Shown one piece after another: positions 34,560-46,723 of a stretch of 64,000 bases of DNA. The DNA is from Anisus vortex (taxonomy: Eukaryota; Mollusca; Gastropoda; Planorbidae). Positions within the stretch are counted from its first letter, which is position 1; the number at the start of each line of letters is the position of its first letter. The translations under genes and the position numbers were made by a program. The DNA is taken from positions 24,499,231 through 24,563,230 of the forward strand of contig OX421500.1 of the NCBI GenBank assembly GCA_949126835.1, written 5' to 3'. A model generated the notes under the pieces. The model had not been told where the DNA came from and did no database searches. It saw only the letters and a program-made list of their open reading frames with translations.

Positions 34560-35670
34560 ATTATAGAACACCCATGTAAACATATATCAACTATATAACA
34601 TCCATGTAAACATATATCAACTATAGAACACCCATGTAAACATACATCAACTATAGAACACCCATGTAAACATACATCAACTATAGAACATCCATGTAAA
34701 CATACATCAACTATAGAACACCCATGTAAACATACATCAACTATAGAACACCCATGTAAACATACATCAACTATAGAAGACCCATGTAAACATATATCAA
34801 CTATAGAAGACCCATGTAAACATACATCAACTATAGAACACCCATGTAAACATACATCAACTATAGAACACCCATGTAAACATACATCAACTATAGAACA
34901 CCCATGTAAACATACATCAACTATAGAACACCCATGTAAACATATATCAACTATAGAACACCCATGTAAACATACATCAACTATAGAACACCCATGTAAA
35001 CATACATCAACTATAGAACACCCATGTAAACATACATCAACTATATAACACCCATGTAAACATACATCAACTATAGAACACCCATGTAAACATACATCAA
35101 CTATAGAACACCCATGTAAACATACATCAACTATAGAACACCCATGTAAACATATATCAACTATAGAACACCCATGTAAACATATATCAACTATATAACA
35201 CCCATGTAAACATACATCAACTATAGAACACCCATGTAAACATACATCAACTATAGAACACCCATGTAAACATACATCAACTATATAACACCCATGTAAA
35301 CATACATCAACTATAGAACACCCATGTAAACATACATCAACTATAGAACACCCATGTAAACATACATCAACTATAGAACACCCATGTAAACATACATCAA
35401 CTATAGAACACCCATGTAAACATACATCAACTATATAACACCCATGTAAACATACATCAACTATAGAACACCCATGTAAACATACATCAACTATAGAACA
35501 CCCATGTAAACATACATCAACTATATAACACCCATGTAAACATACATCAACTATAGAACACCCATGTAAACATACATCAACTATAGAACACCCATGTAAA
35601 CATATATCAACTATAAAACACCCATGTAAACATACATCAACTATAAAAGACCCTTGTAAACATACATCAA
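34560..35670. repeat. 30-bp minisatellite (37 copies)
   Basis: The unit begins ctatagaacacccatgtaaa and ends catacatcaa. The period is exact at 30 bp throughout, with substitutions only (ataaca, ataaaa, catata, agaccc). The lack of indels leaves a 410-codon minus-strand frame with a ten-residue repeat (VDVCLHGCSI). The frame continues about 30 codons beyond the right edge of the array. I regard it as non-coding, but see the findings. Confidence 0.97.
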
Positions 35671-36026
35671 CAGAAGTAGGCCTATTGTGTATTTTGGGGT
35701 CTTCTTTGATTTTTCTCAGCATGAGGCAGGACGCTGTAGTGGATCTGCCACAATATGTGGTCATACTGTAATATGGTATGGGAGGTCTTTAGTGACAGTG
35801 CTATCCAAGTAAATAAACATTCGTAGACTTTTCTAATGTCATTTAATTTCGTGCTGATCAGTTTTGTATTTCAACATCCAACGTGATACCGGCTATCAGC
35901 AGTTACTTACACTGACATTTATACCCTATCCCCGCCTTCACTCATTAGCCACACGTGTAATTACATAGGACGGACTATTATCAACAAAGCAGAGCTAAGT
36001 TAGGGTTTGAAAAGAGCTATTGTCAG
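35671..36026. other. unique sequence, no gene seen
   Basis: Ordinary mixed sequence between two arrays. Confidence 0.5.
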
Positions 36027-36266
36027 ATAATCTATGCTATATAATCTATGCTATATAATCTATGCTATATAATCTATGCTATATAATCTATGCTATATAA
36101 TCTATGCTATATAATCTATGCTATATAATCTATGCTATATAATCTATGCTATATAATCTATGCTATATAATCTATGCTATATAATCTATGCTATATAATC
36201 TATGCTATATAATCTATGCTATATAATCTATGCTATATAATCTATGCTATATAATCTATGCTATAA
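36027..36266. repeat. 14-bp minisatellite (about 17 copies)
   Basis: Perfect copies of ataatctatgctat. Very AT-rich. Confidence 0.97.
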
Positions 36267-36539
36267 TTATCGACATGATAAATTGGGCACAAAATGTATT
36301 TTGTTTATAGCATTCATCTACCGGTTGGTTTAATCTGTATGTGTTTTGTATTAACAGTGATCCCTCATTCAATTTTGTATAAGCTATGAAAGTAGTCAAG
36401 TATTTTAGAAATACACATAAGAAGGAATAACAGACTTTACTACAGCGCAGTCGGTCATTGACATTTCCTTTAAATCCTTATTCTAGTATCACTGATATAT
36501 AAACAGGATGGATTGGGTCGTAAACCATATTATTGAAGC
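36267..36539. other. unique sequence, no gene seen
   Basis: Short spacer with no recognisable feature. Confidence 0.45.
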
Positions 36540-36644
36540 AAAGACTATAATAAAATGGACGGCTTTCTTTAATATTTCTGCTATTTGATGACTCGAAATC
36601 TTCTTTTCGGAATTTCCCGAAACTAAAGAGTAAAAAGGGTAGGG
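36540..36644. mobile_element. left half of a MITE related to 11221-11446
   Basis: Reads aaagactataataaaatgg, then cggctttctttaatatttctgctattt and cttcttttcggaattt, matching the left part of the MITE at 11221. Similarity stops near 36615. The 34-bp array begins soon after and no right end is found. Confidence 0.65.
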
Positions 36645-37181
36645 TAAAAACTAAAGAGAAAGAATTTTCTTGATAGTGTAAAAACTAAAGAGAAAGAATT
36701 TTCTTGATAGTGTAAAAACTAAAGAGAAAGAATTTTCTTGATAGTGTAAAAACTAAAGAGAAAGAATTTTCTTGATAGTGTAAAAACTAAAGAGAAAGAA
36801 TTTTCTTGATAGTGTAAAAACTAAAGAGAAAGAATTTTCTTGATAGTGTAAAAACTAAAGAGAAAGAATTTTCTTGATAGTGTAAAAACTAAAGAGAAAG
36901 AATTTTCTTGATAGTGTAAAAACTAAAGAGAAAGAATTTTCTTGATAGTGTAAAAACTAAAGAGAAAGAATTTTCTTGATAGTGTAAAAACTAAAGAGAA
37001 AGAATTTTCTTGATAGTGTAAAAACTAAAGAGAAAGAATTTTCTTGATAGTGTAAAAACTAAAGAGAAAGAATTTTCTTGATAGTGTAAAAACTAAAGAG
37101 AAAGAATTTTCTTGATAGTGTAAAAACTAAAGAGAAAGAATTTTCTTGATAGTGTAAAAACTAAAGAGAAAGAATTTTCTT
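36645..37181. repeat. 34-bp minisatellite (about 16 copies)
   Basis: The unit begins aaactaaagagaaagaattt and ends tcttgatagtgtaa, and is nearly perfect. A degenerate starter unit (aaactaaagagtaaaaaggg) lies just to the left, inside or next to the MITE remnant. Confidence 0.96.
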
Positions 37182-37426
37182 TGTGTGTAGGCATATGAAG
37201 CTTGATTTCCTGCATCTTACAACAACTGATAGAACTATCACATTTACAAGACGTTATTTCTTGTATAAGTGTAGAGTGTGTCTCTATACGCCTTGGACCA
37301 CCTACTTGTACAAAATCCCCATATGTCTAGGTTCAGGTAAACAATATGCTGAACTCATTATACATCTTGATCTTTATAATTAACCTATGACATATTACCG
37401 GAAGACACACAAATGTCACTATGAAG
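37182..37426. other. unique spacer, no gene seen
   Basis: Short spacer. Its 66-codon frame is not recognisable. Confidence 0.4.
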
Positions 37427-38581
37427 TACTCGAGAGGTTGGCCATAGTATAGTTGTATAAGGAAGAAGAATGTAGTCTATGTACTCGAGGGGTTGGCCAT
37501 AGTATAGTTGTATAAGGAAGAAGAATGTAGTCTATGTACTCGAGAGGTTGGCCATAGTATAGTTGTATAAGGAAGAAGAATGTAGGCTATGTACTCGAGA
37601 GGTTGGCCATAGTATAGTTGTATAAGGAAGAAGAATGTAGTCTATGTACTCGAGGGGTTGGCCATAGTATAGTTGTATAAGGAAGAAGAATGTAGTCTAT
37701 GTACTCGAGGGGTTGGCCATAGTATAGTTGTATAAGGAAGAAGAATGTAGGCTATGTACTCGAGGGGTTGGCCATAGTATAGTTGTATAAGGAAGAAGAA
37801 TGTAGTCTATGTACTCGAGAGGTTGGCCATAGTATAGTTGTATAAGGAAGAAGAATGTAGTCTATGTACTCGAGGGGTTGGCCATAGTATAGTTGTATAA
37901 GGAAGAAGAATGTAGTCTATGTACTCGAGAGGTTGGCCATAGTATAGTTGTATAAGGAAGAAGAATGTAGGCTATGTACTCGAGGGGTTGGCCATAGTAT
38001 AGTTGTATAAGGAAGAAGAATGCAGGCTATGTACTCGAGGGGTTGGCCATAGTATAGTTGTATAAGGAAGAAGAATGTAGGCTATGTACTCGAGGGGTTG
38101 GCCATAGTATAGTTGTATAAGGAAGAAGAATGTAGGCTATGTACTCGAGGGGTTGGCCATAGTATAGTTGTATAAGGAAGAAGAATGTAGGCTATGTACT
38201 CGAGGGGTTGGCCATAGTATAGTTGTATAAGGAAGAAGAATGTAGGCTATGTACTCGAGGGGTTGGCCATAGTATAGTTGTATAAGGAAGAAGAATGTAG
38301 GCTATGTACTCGAGGGGTTGGCCATAGTATAGTTGTATAAGGAAGAAGAATGTAGGCTATGTACTCGAGGGGTTGGCCATAGTATAGTTGTATAAGGAAG
38401 AAGAATGTAGGCTATGTACTCGAGGGGTTGGCCATAGTATAGTTGTATAAGGAAGAAGAATGTAGTCTATGTACTCGAGGGGTTGGCCATAGTATAGTTG
38501 TATAAGGAAGAAGAATGTAGTCTATGTACTCGAGGGGTTGGCCATAGTATAGTTGTATAAGGAAGAAGAATGTAGGCTATA
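37427..38581. repeat. 55-bp minisatellite (about 21 copies)
   Basis: The unit contains tactcgagrggttggccata and gttgtataaggaagaagaat. Two positions vary (gtagtc/gtaggc and gag/ggg). Copies from about 37980 to 38460 are almost all the gtaggc and ggg form, while the edges are mixed, which suggests recent spread of one variant. Most units carry ctcgag. Confidence 0.97.
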
Positions 38582-39082
38582 TATACTATTTAATTTCATA
38601 GAATTTCTTTTGTAGCTCTGTTCAAACTAAATTGAAATGCTCAAAGTTGGAAACAGCTCCAGATAGACTATATATATGTTGATCTAAAATAATTCTAAAA
38701 GAAAACAAAATAGCCGTCAAAACCCAGGTAGGCCCACATCAAGTCTATACATAATATTTCATTTAGCAATTTTGGAGAAAGTCTTGAACTGCTTCTTTGT
38801 GTGTCTCCTTCTAACACACATACCGTAACACAGTTTTACTTACATATACTAGGACTACGCACAACAAACTTATTAAAAATAGATCTAAACTCCATACATG
38901 TATTTTAATTTGGACTAAATTAGTATTTTGTCTAAAATAGTATCACTTCTAGTGGTTCATATAATAGGTCTGGCCTACATTATGAACAGTTAGTCTATAA
39001 AGTTTTTAATACATGCCGTTTTAATCCGTTTTAATCCGTTTAATCCGTTACAAACTGTCTTGTACCATTTTGTAATTTTGTC
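38582..39082. other. unique sequence with a short ccgtttaat repeat
   Basis: Four partial copies of ccgttttaat at 39014-39050 precede the next array. No gene seen. Confidence 0.5.
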
Positions 39083-39587
39083 ATATTTGAGTTCCATGCA
39101 ATTGTATATTTGAGTTCCATACAATTGTATATTTGAGTTCCATACAATTGTATATTTGAGTTCCATACAATTGTATATTTGAGTTCCATACAATTGTATA
39201 TTTGAGTTCCATACAATTGTATATTTGAGTTCCATACAATTGTATATTTGAGTTCCATACAATTGTATATTTGAGTTCCATACAATTGTATATTTGAGTT
39301 CCATACAATTGTATATTTGAGTTCCATACAATTGTATATTTGAGTTCCATACAATTGTATATTTGAGTTCCATACAATTGTATATTTGAGTTCCATACAA
39401 TTGTATATTTGAGTTCCATACAATTGTATATTTGAGTTCCATACAATTGTATATTTGAGTTCCATACAATTGTATATTTGAGTTCCATACAATTGTATAT
39501 TTGAGTTCCATACAATTGTATATTTGAGTTCCATACAATTGTATATTTGAGTTCCATACAATTGTATATTTGAGTTCCATACAATTT
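39083..39587. repeat. 23-bp palindromic minisatellite (22 copies)
   Basis: The unit is tttgagttccatacaattgt plus ata. Each unit contains the 12-bp perfect palindrome atacaattgtat, so the array offers 22 evenly spaced small hairpins. Frames of 167-196 codons on the minus strand are artefacts of the repeat. Confidence 0.97.
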
Positions 39588-40254
39588 GCGAGAACTGTGT
39601 ATGACTGGAAGTATTTATCTTGGTGATCTCACCTGTCTGTTGTCGTTAAATCACAGCTCTGAATAGAGGGAACTCGTTAGTTATCTCACTTTAATTTGTT
39701 CTCCATTGTTTTACCTTCCACTTGCACATTGTTAGCAAATGAGCGTAAGAGAAGATAACTGATTTAGGCAGGCGATCACAGTCCCAGTCAGTTCCAGAAC
39801 AAAGAAAGCTAATTAATGAGTGGTAAATGTAACAACTAGGGGCAGGTAACAGTTTGTTCTCGGATTTTATTCTCAAGTGGTATTTTCCCGTTACATGTAT
39901 TGTTAGCTTTAGAAATATTCAAAACTTTGGTCAAAACAATCAAACACACATGCCTGCATGCACACAAACCAAACAGAATGGGTATTCGGTAGCACGTTTA
40001 AGGATGTTTTAGAATGCCTGGCTTTTGAATGACGTAGATTTGTGTTTTTCTTAAATTTGAGCTAAGCACGGCTCCTTATACTTGTATGTATCAGCACACC
40101 AATCTACACATTCCTGCTGTGCAAATTGAATTCTGTTTATTCTTTATCTCGCGTGCGTACGTGTCAAAGTTTCTTATACTTCAGGAAACCCTAGACCTAG
40201 ACCTAATGCATGATTTCATTTTACAGCACATGGTGCTATTTGGTGTTTACTTGT
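39588..40254. other. unique sequence, no gene seen
   Basis: Mixed sequence without recognisable coding or RNA features. Confidence 0.5.
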
Positions 40255-41525
40255 TTATTGTATAATGGTGTTATAATATAGTTTTTGTATAATGGTGTTA
40301 TAATATAGTTTTTGTATAATGGTGTTATAATGTAGTTTGCAGTTGTTGTATACTGGTGTTATAAAGTAGTTGTATACTGATGCTATGATGTAGTTGTTGT
40401 ATACTGGTGTTATGATTTAGTTTGTAGTTGTAATATATTATAAAGTAGTTGTACACTGGCTGGTGTTATGATGTAGTTTTTGCATACTGGTGTTATGATG
40501 TAGTTTTTGTGTACTGGTGTTATGATGTAGATGTTGTATACTGGTGTTATGATGTAGTTGTTGTATACTGGTGTTATGATGTAGTTGTTGTACACTGGTT
40601 TTATGATGTAGTTTTTGCATACTGGTGTTATGATGTAGTTTTTGTGTACTGGTGTTATGATGTAGATGTTGTATACTGGTGTTATTATGTAGTTGTTGTA
40701 CACTGGTGTTATGATGTAGTTTTTGTATACTGGTGTTATGATGTAGATGTTGTATGCTGGTGTTATGATGTAGTTTTTGTGTACTGGTGTTATGATGTAG
40801 ATGTTGTATACTGGTGTTATGATGTAGTTGTTGTACACTGGTGTTATGATGTAGTTTTTGCATACTGGTGTTATGATGTAGTTTTTGTGTACTGGTGTTA
40901 TGATGTAGATGTTGTATACAGGTGTTATTATGTAGTTGTTGTACACTGGTGTTATGATGTAGTTGTTGTACACTGGTGTTATGATGTAGTTGTTGTATTC
41001 TGGTGTTATGATGTAGTTGTTGTACACTGGTGTTATGATGTAGTTGTTGTACACTGGTGTTATGATGTAGTTGTTGTACACTGGTGTTATGATGTAGTTG
41101 TTGTACACTGGTGTTATGATGTAGTTGTTGTATTCTGGTGTTATGATGTGGTTGTTGTATTCTGGTGTTATGATGTAGTTGTTGTACACTGGTGTTATGA
41201 TGTAGTTGTTGTATTCTGGTGTTATGATGTAGTGGTTGTACACTGGTGTTATGATGTAGTTGTTGTATTCTGGTGTTATGATGTAGTGGTTGTACACTGG
41301 TGTTATGATGTAGTTGTTGTACACTGGTGTTATGATGTAGTTGTTGTACACTGGTGTTATGATGTAGTTGTTGTATTCTGGTTTTATGATGTAGTTGTTG
41401 TATTCTGGTGTTATGATGTAGTGGTTGTACACTGGTGTTATGATGTAGTTGTTGTACACTGGTGTTATGATGTAGTTGTTGTATTCTGGTGTTATGATGT
41501 AGTTGTTGTATTCTGGTGTTATAAT
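40255..41525. repeat. 27-bp minisatellite (about 47 copies)
   Basis: The main unit begins gttatgatgtagttgttgta and ends with cactggt or ttctggt. The left edge has diverged copies (ttataatatagtttttgtataatgg). A block of variants (gatgttgtatactgg, tttttgcatactgg) recurs around 40490-40920. As 27 is a multiple of three, long frames on both strands (395 and 366 codons) result. Confidence 0.95.
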
Positions 41526-43446
41526 GGTTACAGTGTAGTTGTTTTTTAAGTTGTGCTTGGAATGACTACCTTTATTAAATCTGCGATGCTGCTTCATTGA
41601 TTCTATTGATCTTTTTCCTTGTCATGGTGTTTGTTTCGTTAGTCCAGGCGGAGATGTTCTCGCGGTACAGCCTGCATGGTTTGTCAATCTTCAATCATTA
41701 CATTTACACTTTCTCTCCGGGACTATCATTGAAAGATACCGGGCTAGCCCCAGCTAGATAGTCCAATGGTATTGTTCAGTGGAGACGGACAGTTGGAACT
41801 GGGCCTTTTGATGCCATTGTACGTTCCTTGTTCTCAGCAGTACATCGTTTTGTTTCAGATTTCGGAGCTTCAGGACTAGAATCGAATCTGAAAAGGAACA
41901 TCTGTCGTGCTGGAACAATTTTAACAGTTCCAATCCCTCTCCTTTTACTGCTGCACTATTTTCTCTAAGCTCAACCATTTGTAAAGTTGTTGTTTTTTTT
42001 AATGGAAATATTACTTTACTGCATATTCTCTCAATTTAATGGGTTTTTTTGTTTCTATGTTCAACACAATTTACTTCGAGGTGTTAAAGTGATCATTATT
42101 TCACTAGTTGATACATTTCCTCAATATAGGTTTTAGTTGTATTAAAAAAATGTAGAAAAAGCACAATCATCATGCTTTTGAATAATTACGTTCAGTTACT
42201 TTATACATTAACATTTTTTTTTGGGTGGGTATCACAAAGATATCTTCAAATTTCTTAATTTCTAGTAGACTTTAGACCAGCCATATATAAACATTCAAAT
42301 ATATATAAACCAAATTGTTGGTTTCGGCCAAAAACGAAACCATACCGAAAATTATAAATTGACTTTCTATACCGAGAATTTTACTACATATTCGGCCGAA
42401 ACCGTATCCGAAAAATAGAAATAGGCAAACTGCATATTTTAAAAGGCCTATATTGCCTTGTTTAAATAATTGGTGACATTTTCTATCAATAAAATAAGTA
42501 AACCAACAAAATGCGGATTTCCACTACTTCTACACAAGTCATCGAATACTTGAATAGGTTGTCTTGGTTTCTTTATTTGCGGTTAGATCTATAGTTTTTT
42601 TTTACATTGAAAACTTCAAATGTCTATTCGCGTAAGATGAAGCCTGATTTTTTACGACACCTCTAACACCCTCTTTCCCCGCCCCGCTCCGCCCTTTTTT
42701 TCTCTGCCGATTACATCTTTGTGCTGCTCCAGTTTATTGTTGGTCGAGGGTGGGGGAGGGGAGTGCCTGCTTTCACTGTTTTTCTTGCCCCTTGAGATGT
42801 TACTTAAGAGGGGTCGGGGAGGGGCGGTTTGTCATTTCATTGTATTTCTCTGCCTTATTTGGAGATGATTTTTTGAAAAAGTTGGACTGGAACTGACAGC
42901 TCGGCCCGTCTTTTTATTTCTAGCTTCCTTTCTCGTCGTTTTTTCTTTCTCTATCGTCCCATCTGGGGTACCAAGCCAGCCCCTCTTCGAATCCAGCTAG
43001 TGATTCATCTATGACTCCTCTCCAAATCTCTTGGTCTGCGACTGTGTCATTAGACCCCCAGCCCCACCACACCCCGGGGACTAGAGTCTGGGACTCATTG
43101 TCTTCGATGCCATCACATTACGGAAACTCAAAGACATTTTTAGTGGAGGGGTGAGGTAGAGGAGTGGGGGTTGACACACTCGTTGTGAAGAAAGAGCTCA
43201 GAAATAAATTTGACTTTGTGGATTTTCTGTGCGGAATGGAAGCTAAATCCTCCCCCCCCCCCCCCCACCGAACACACACTGTCACACATTCTAATCTATA
43301 ATGTACAGCTCGTAAAGAAGGCTAAGAAGAACCCGACGAGAAACAGTTATAAGGAGAAATATTAGCGGTTTATTGGGGGCAAATGTATTACAAAAATGTT
43401 TTTCAATGTATTCGAGAGAAACCTACTTTTTGTATGTGAGACAATA
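41526..43446. other. unique sequence with pyrimidine/purine runs and one inverted-repeat segment
   Basis: About 1.9 kb without arrays. A hairpin-like segment lies at 42320-42403 (ggtttcggcc facing ggccgaaacc, separated by about 64 bp), reminiscent of a hAT-like terminus. C-rich runs lie near 43250-43268. A 74-codon minus-strand frame (41754-41978) is not recognisable. No gene is supported. Confidence 0.5.
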
Positions 43447-44087
43447 TGTTCATATCCAGGTGTGTGTCTGTATGTGTGTGTCTTTAGAATCATTCTGTTC
43501 ATGTCCAGGTGTGTGTCTGTATGTGTGTGTCTTTATGATCATTCTGTTCATGTCCAGGTGTGTGTCTGTATGTGTGTGTCTTTAGGATCATTCTGTTCAT
43601 GTACAGGTGTGTGTCTGTATGTGTGTGTCTTCAGGATTATTCTGTTCATGTCCAGGTGTGTGTCTGTATGTGTGTGTCTTTAGGATCATTCTGTTCATGT
43701 ACAGGTGTGTGTCTGTATGTGTGTGTCTTTATGATCATTCTGTTCATGTCCAGGTGTGTGTCTGTATGTGTGTGTCTTTAGGATCATTCTGTTCATGTTC
43801 AGGTGTGTGTCTGTATGTGTGTGTCTTCAGGATTATTCTGTTCATGTCCAGGTGTGTGTCTGTATGTGTGTGTCTTTAGGATCATTCTGTTCATGTACAG
43901 GTGTGTGTCTGTATGTGTGTGTCTTTATGATCATTCTGTTCATGTCCAGGTGTGTGTCTGTATGTGTGTGTCTTTAGGATCATTCTGTTCATGTACAGGT
44001 GTGTGTCTGTATGTGTGTGTCTTTATGATCATTCTGTTCATGTCCAGGTGTGTGTCTGTATGTGTGTGTCTTTAGGATCATTCTGTT
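43447..44087. repeat. 49-bp minisatellite (13 copies) with a 196-bp higher-order period
   Basis: The unit contains tccaggtgtgtgtctgtatg, then tgtgtgtctttaggatcattctgttcatg. Variants (tcc/tac/ttc, tta/ttc, agg/atg) repeat every four units, so the pattern recurs at 196 bp (for example around 43560 and 43756, and 43607 and 43803). Confidence 0.96.
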
Positions 44088-44808
44088 TTTCTTTTGACGT
44101 CGTAAATTGATTTTCTTTGTTTACATGTAGGAAAACACGTAATGTCCTCCTTTCTCACATGTGTACACACCCACTTCCCCTCTCCCTCTGTGGTTCCTCC
44201 CAATTCCTCCACTGTGTCACGGTTGGCCCCACCCTTCCCTTGACTTAGTCAACACCATGTTTTCTTTATTTATCTTACCTTTCATCGCTAAAAGCGCCAA
44301 CGGCTCGCTTTTAAAACCTGTTAATGTTCTCTTTTACTGGCTCCGGTTCTAATACATAACTTTCCCACGAGATCTACTCCACCTTTTCATTTTTTTCCCA
44401 GAATACAAATAGTTTTAAAAAAAAGGGAAAAGAAAGGGAGATAAGAAATCTGAAATACACCCCCCCCCCCTTTGAACAAAGGAGGTTCCTGTACGTTTTT
44501 AAACAATTTGTTGAAACAACGCTTCTCAACTCTTCATGTTGATGGAACTTTTCGAAATAGCATTTCTTTTTGTGAAACTCATTGGGTTTCATGTCTACTA
44601 TCTAAACATAAATCATTGAGATCGACAAAATTGTTTCGTTTGTTTCCGTATAACCAATGGCGGAAGTTTCGGTTCTGGCAGAAAACCTTTGGAAGCATTG
44701 TTTTAGACTTTAGAGGAATGTGTCATGTTAAGTTGACCTTCCCCTGAAAACTGTCCAAACATTGACCAGACTCTATTGAATAACGTCATGATCATTAATA
44801 TCATGTAT
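44088..44808. other. unique sequence, no gene supported
   Basis: Includes a C-run at 44460-44471 and a 91-codon plus-strand frame (44472-44747) without a clear family. Confidence 0.45.
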
Positions 44809-44964
44809 TTATTAGTCACATTAGCATGAAGATAGATCCTATTAAATATAATCTTCATTGCCACTCTTATTTGTTGAACTTCCATTTACTGGAAGTCCAG
44901 GAAGGTAGATCTATAAATAAAAATATCTACTCACTTCCCAGTTCAATTAACTCTAGCTATAATC
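44809..44964. repeat. 156-bp segment identical to 48451-48606
   Basis: From ttattagtcacattagcatg to ctctagctataatc, this matches 48451-48606 in the same orientation without a visible mismatch. The sequences differ immediately outside on both sides. It may be a recently copied short element or fragment. Confidence 0.88.
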
Positions 44965-45049
44965 ATTTATCAAGGAGTTTTACTTGAGTGAAAATTGTTT
45001 CCTCACATTTACACTTCATTCCTCTCTTCAACTCTATATCTCTCTAGCT

Positions 45050-45110
<61 letters not shown>

Positions 45111-45894
45111 TACACACACACACCACTTACATAATAATAATTCAATAGTTGTACGGCTATTAGACTTAAATGTATTCAGAAAAGAAATACTGTACTCCTA
45201 CAACGGTAGACACTGCTGCTCGATTTGATCATCGCCTGTATACTTGCTAGGCCTATACGGGCACTAGGACGTTGGTTTCCGCCCGTCTGTCTGTATTCGG
45301 TGGAGATCGACTTTGAACACCTCTGACACCTAGACTTGACAAGCTCTTCACGGCTATTATTTTCATAATGACACGTTCGTCCTGCAATTTCTGACCACGT
45401 GATCTAAATTGACAGTTTAAAGCTTGGCATGCGTGTATTAGGATAACAGTAGGAAACCTGTGCAGGCAGAAGGCACGCGCTGTACCCTCATGCCGGACAA
45501 CAGCCCTGTCATTCAGAACAGTTTAAATAGATCCGTCTGTGCTGGAACTATGGACAGCCAGCGGTTGGCGGAAATTCATGGAAGACATGATTAAACTGTG
45601 AATGTTTAATTGACCATGATGGACACATAGAATTGTTGCAAGCTTAAGCCATGGACATTTTAATATAGTTTTATGCACACAATAAAAATAATTTTAATAA
45701 ATAAGCGTACACAACAAAAAATTATTGAATGTAAAAAGCAACGTTTAAAAACACATTTAATAAGGCACACTTTTTTTTTATCTAGCTTAACGTGTTCAGT
45801 CAATCGAAAAACAGATAGATCTAAGCACAGTTTTCCTAATGTATCACTAAAACAATGACTATGTTGGCTAAATGAGAGTGTAGGCCTATATCTG
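44965..45894. other. unique sequence with a (CA)n microsatellite at 45051-45123
   Basis: The CA run has more than 30 dinucleotides and one interruption (aaata). Beyond it there is ordinary sequence with no supported gene. Confidence 0.55.
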
Positions 45895-46115
45895 TAGACA
45901 TTCTGTACTGTAATCTGTAGACATACTGTACAAGCACAGTTTTCCTAATATATCCCTAAAACAATGACTATGTTGGCTAAATAAGAGTGTATAATACTGT
46001 AGACATACTGTACAAGCACTCTGTAGACATACTGTACAAGCACTGTTTTCTTTATGTATCACTAAAGCTATGACTATGTAGACTAAGTAAGAGTGAATAA
46101 CTGTAGACATACTGT
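45895..46115. repeat. imperfect long-unit repeat (about 3 copies)
   Basis: Two to three copies of a unit with ctgtagacatactgtacaag, then cacagttttcctaat, and 'aatgactatgttggctaa'. Spacing is irregular, with a partial copy at 46018-46040. Confidence 0.8.
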
Positions 46116-46723
46116 ACAAGAGATTAGAGTCAATATTGACAATATTTATAGCGTTATGAATTGGAAGGTTTTATTACTTGAAACATTCCCTATGTTTGTA
46201 TGTCCATGCATGTGGTGTGAGCTGCCCAGTTCATACATGTGTACGGATTCATTAAATACACACACCCCCTCCCAGTCTTTATAACCGGCTCAGTGCAATT
46301 GCCGCCCACATCAGTAGCGCCCTCCTTTCACCAATACCCCAGGCACACTCTTCTCGAAGCGTGTGCGGTCGTGCCGAGGGGGGGGGGGGAGGGGGGGAGT
46401 CAAAGGTTTCGAGGCTCGTCACGCTTATTTGACTCGGGCAAACCCCCAGCATAATCTGGCCTTTTGTACAGTGGCTAGTTCCTGTTGAGATCCGTTGAAT
46501 GGGTTAGTCACGTTAGCTTGGTTCCTATATGGACGTTTTCAGTAGGCCCCTACAGAAAAACACAAAGCAAGTCTATGTTTAAAAGTACAAAGATGTACAC
46601 AAACTAACAGTAAATAAATTATAATAATTAACAATATTCAATTGTAGACATTTACTTTTGTGAGAAGCCTTGATCCTTGGACTCGGTACCTGCACTTATA
46701 TATACCCTAGACCTATATTATCT
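46116..46723. other. unique sequence with a G-rich run near 46379-46400
   Basis: The G-run interrupted by a single A could form a quadruplex. No gene is recognised. Confidence 0.45.

Noticed and set aside
38990..39584. Three overlapping minus-strand frames of 167-196 codons
   Set aside because: The 23-bp unit is not a multiple of three, so all three frames show the same repeating peptide. This is typical of a stop-free tandem repeat.
40410..41597. 395-codon minus-strand and 366-codon plus-strand frames
   Set aside because: 27-bp array artefacts on opposite strands. No non-repeat domain is present.
41754..41978. 74-codon minus-strand frame in unique sequence
   Set aside because: Ordinary composition but no family recognised and no splice-site pairing. 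Length is within chance.
44472..44747. 91-codon plus-strand frame with an HVDGTF motif, reminiscent of MULE transposases
   Set aside because: The motif alone is too short, the rest has no match to the family that I can see, and no inverted ends were found nearby.
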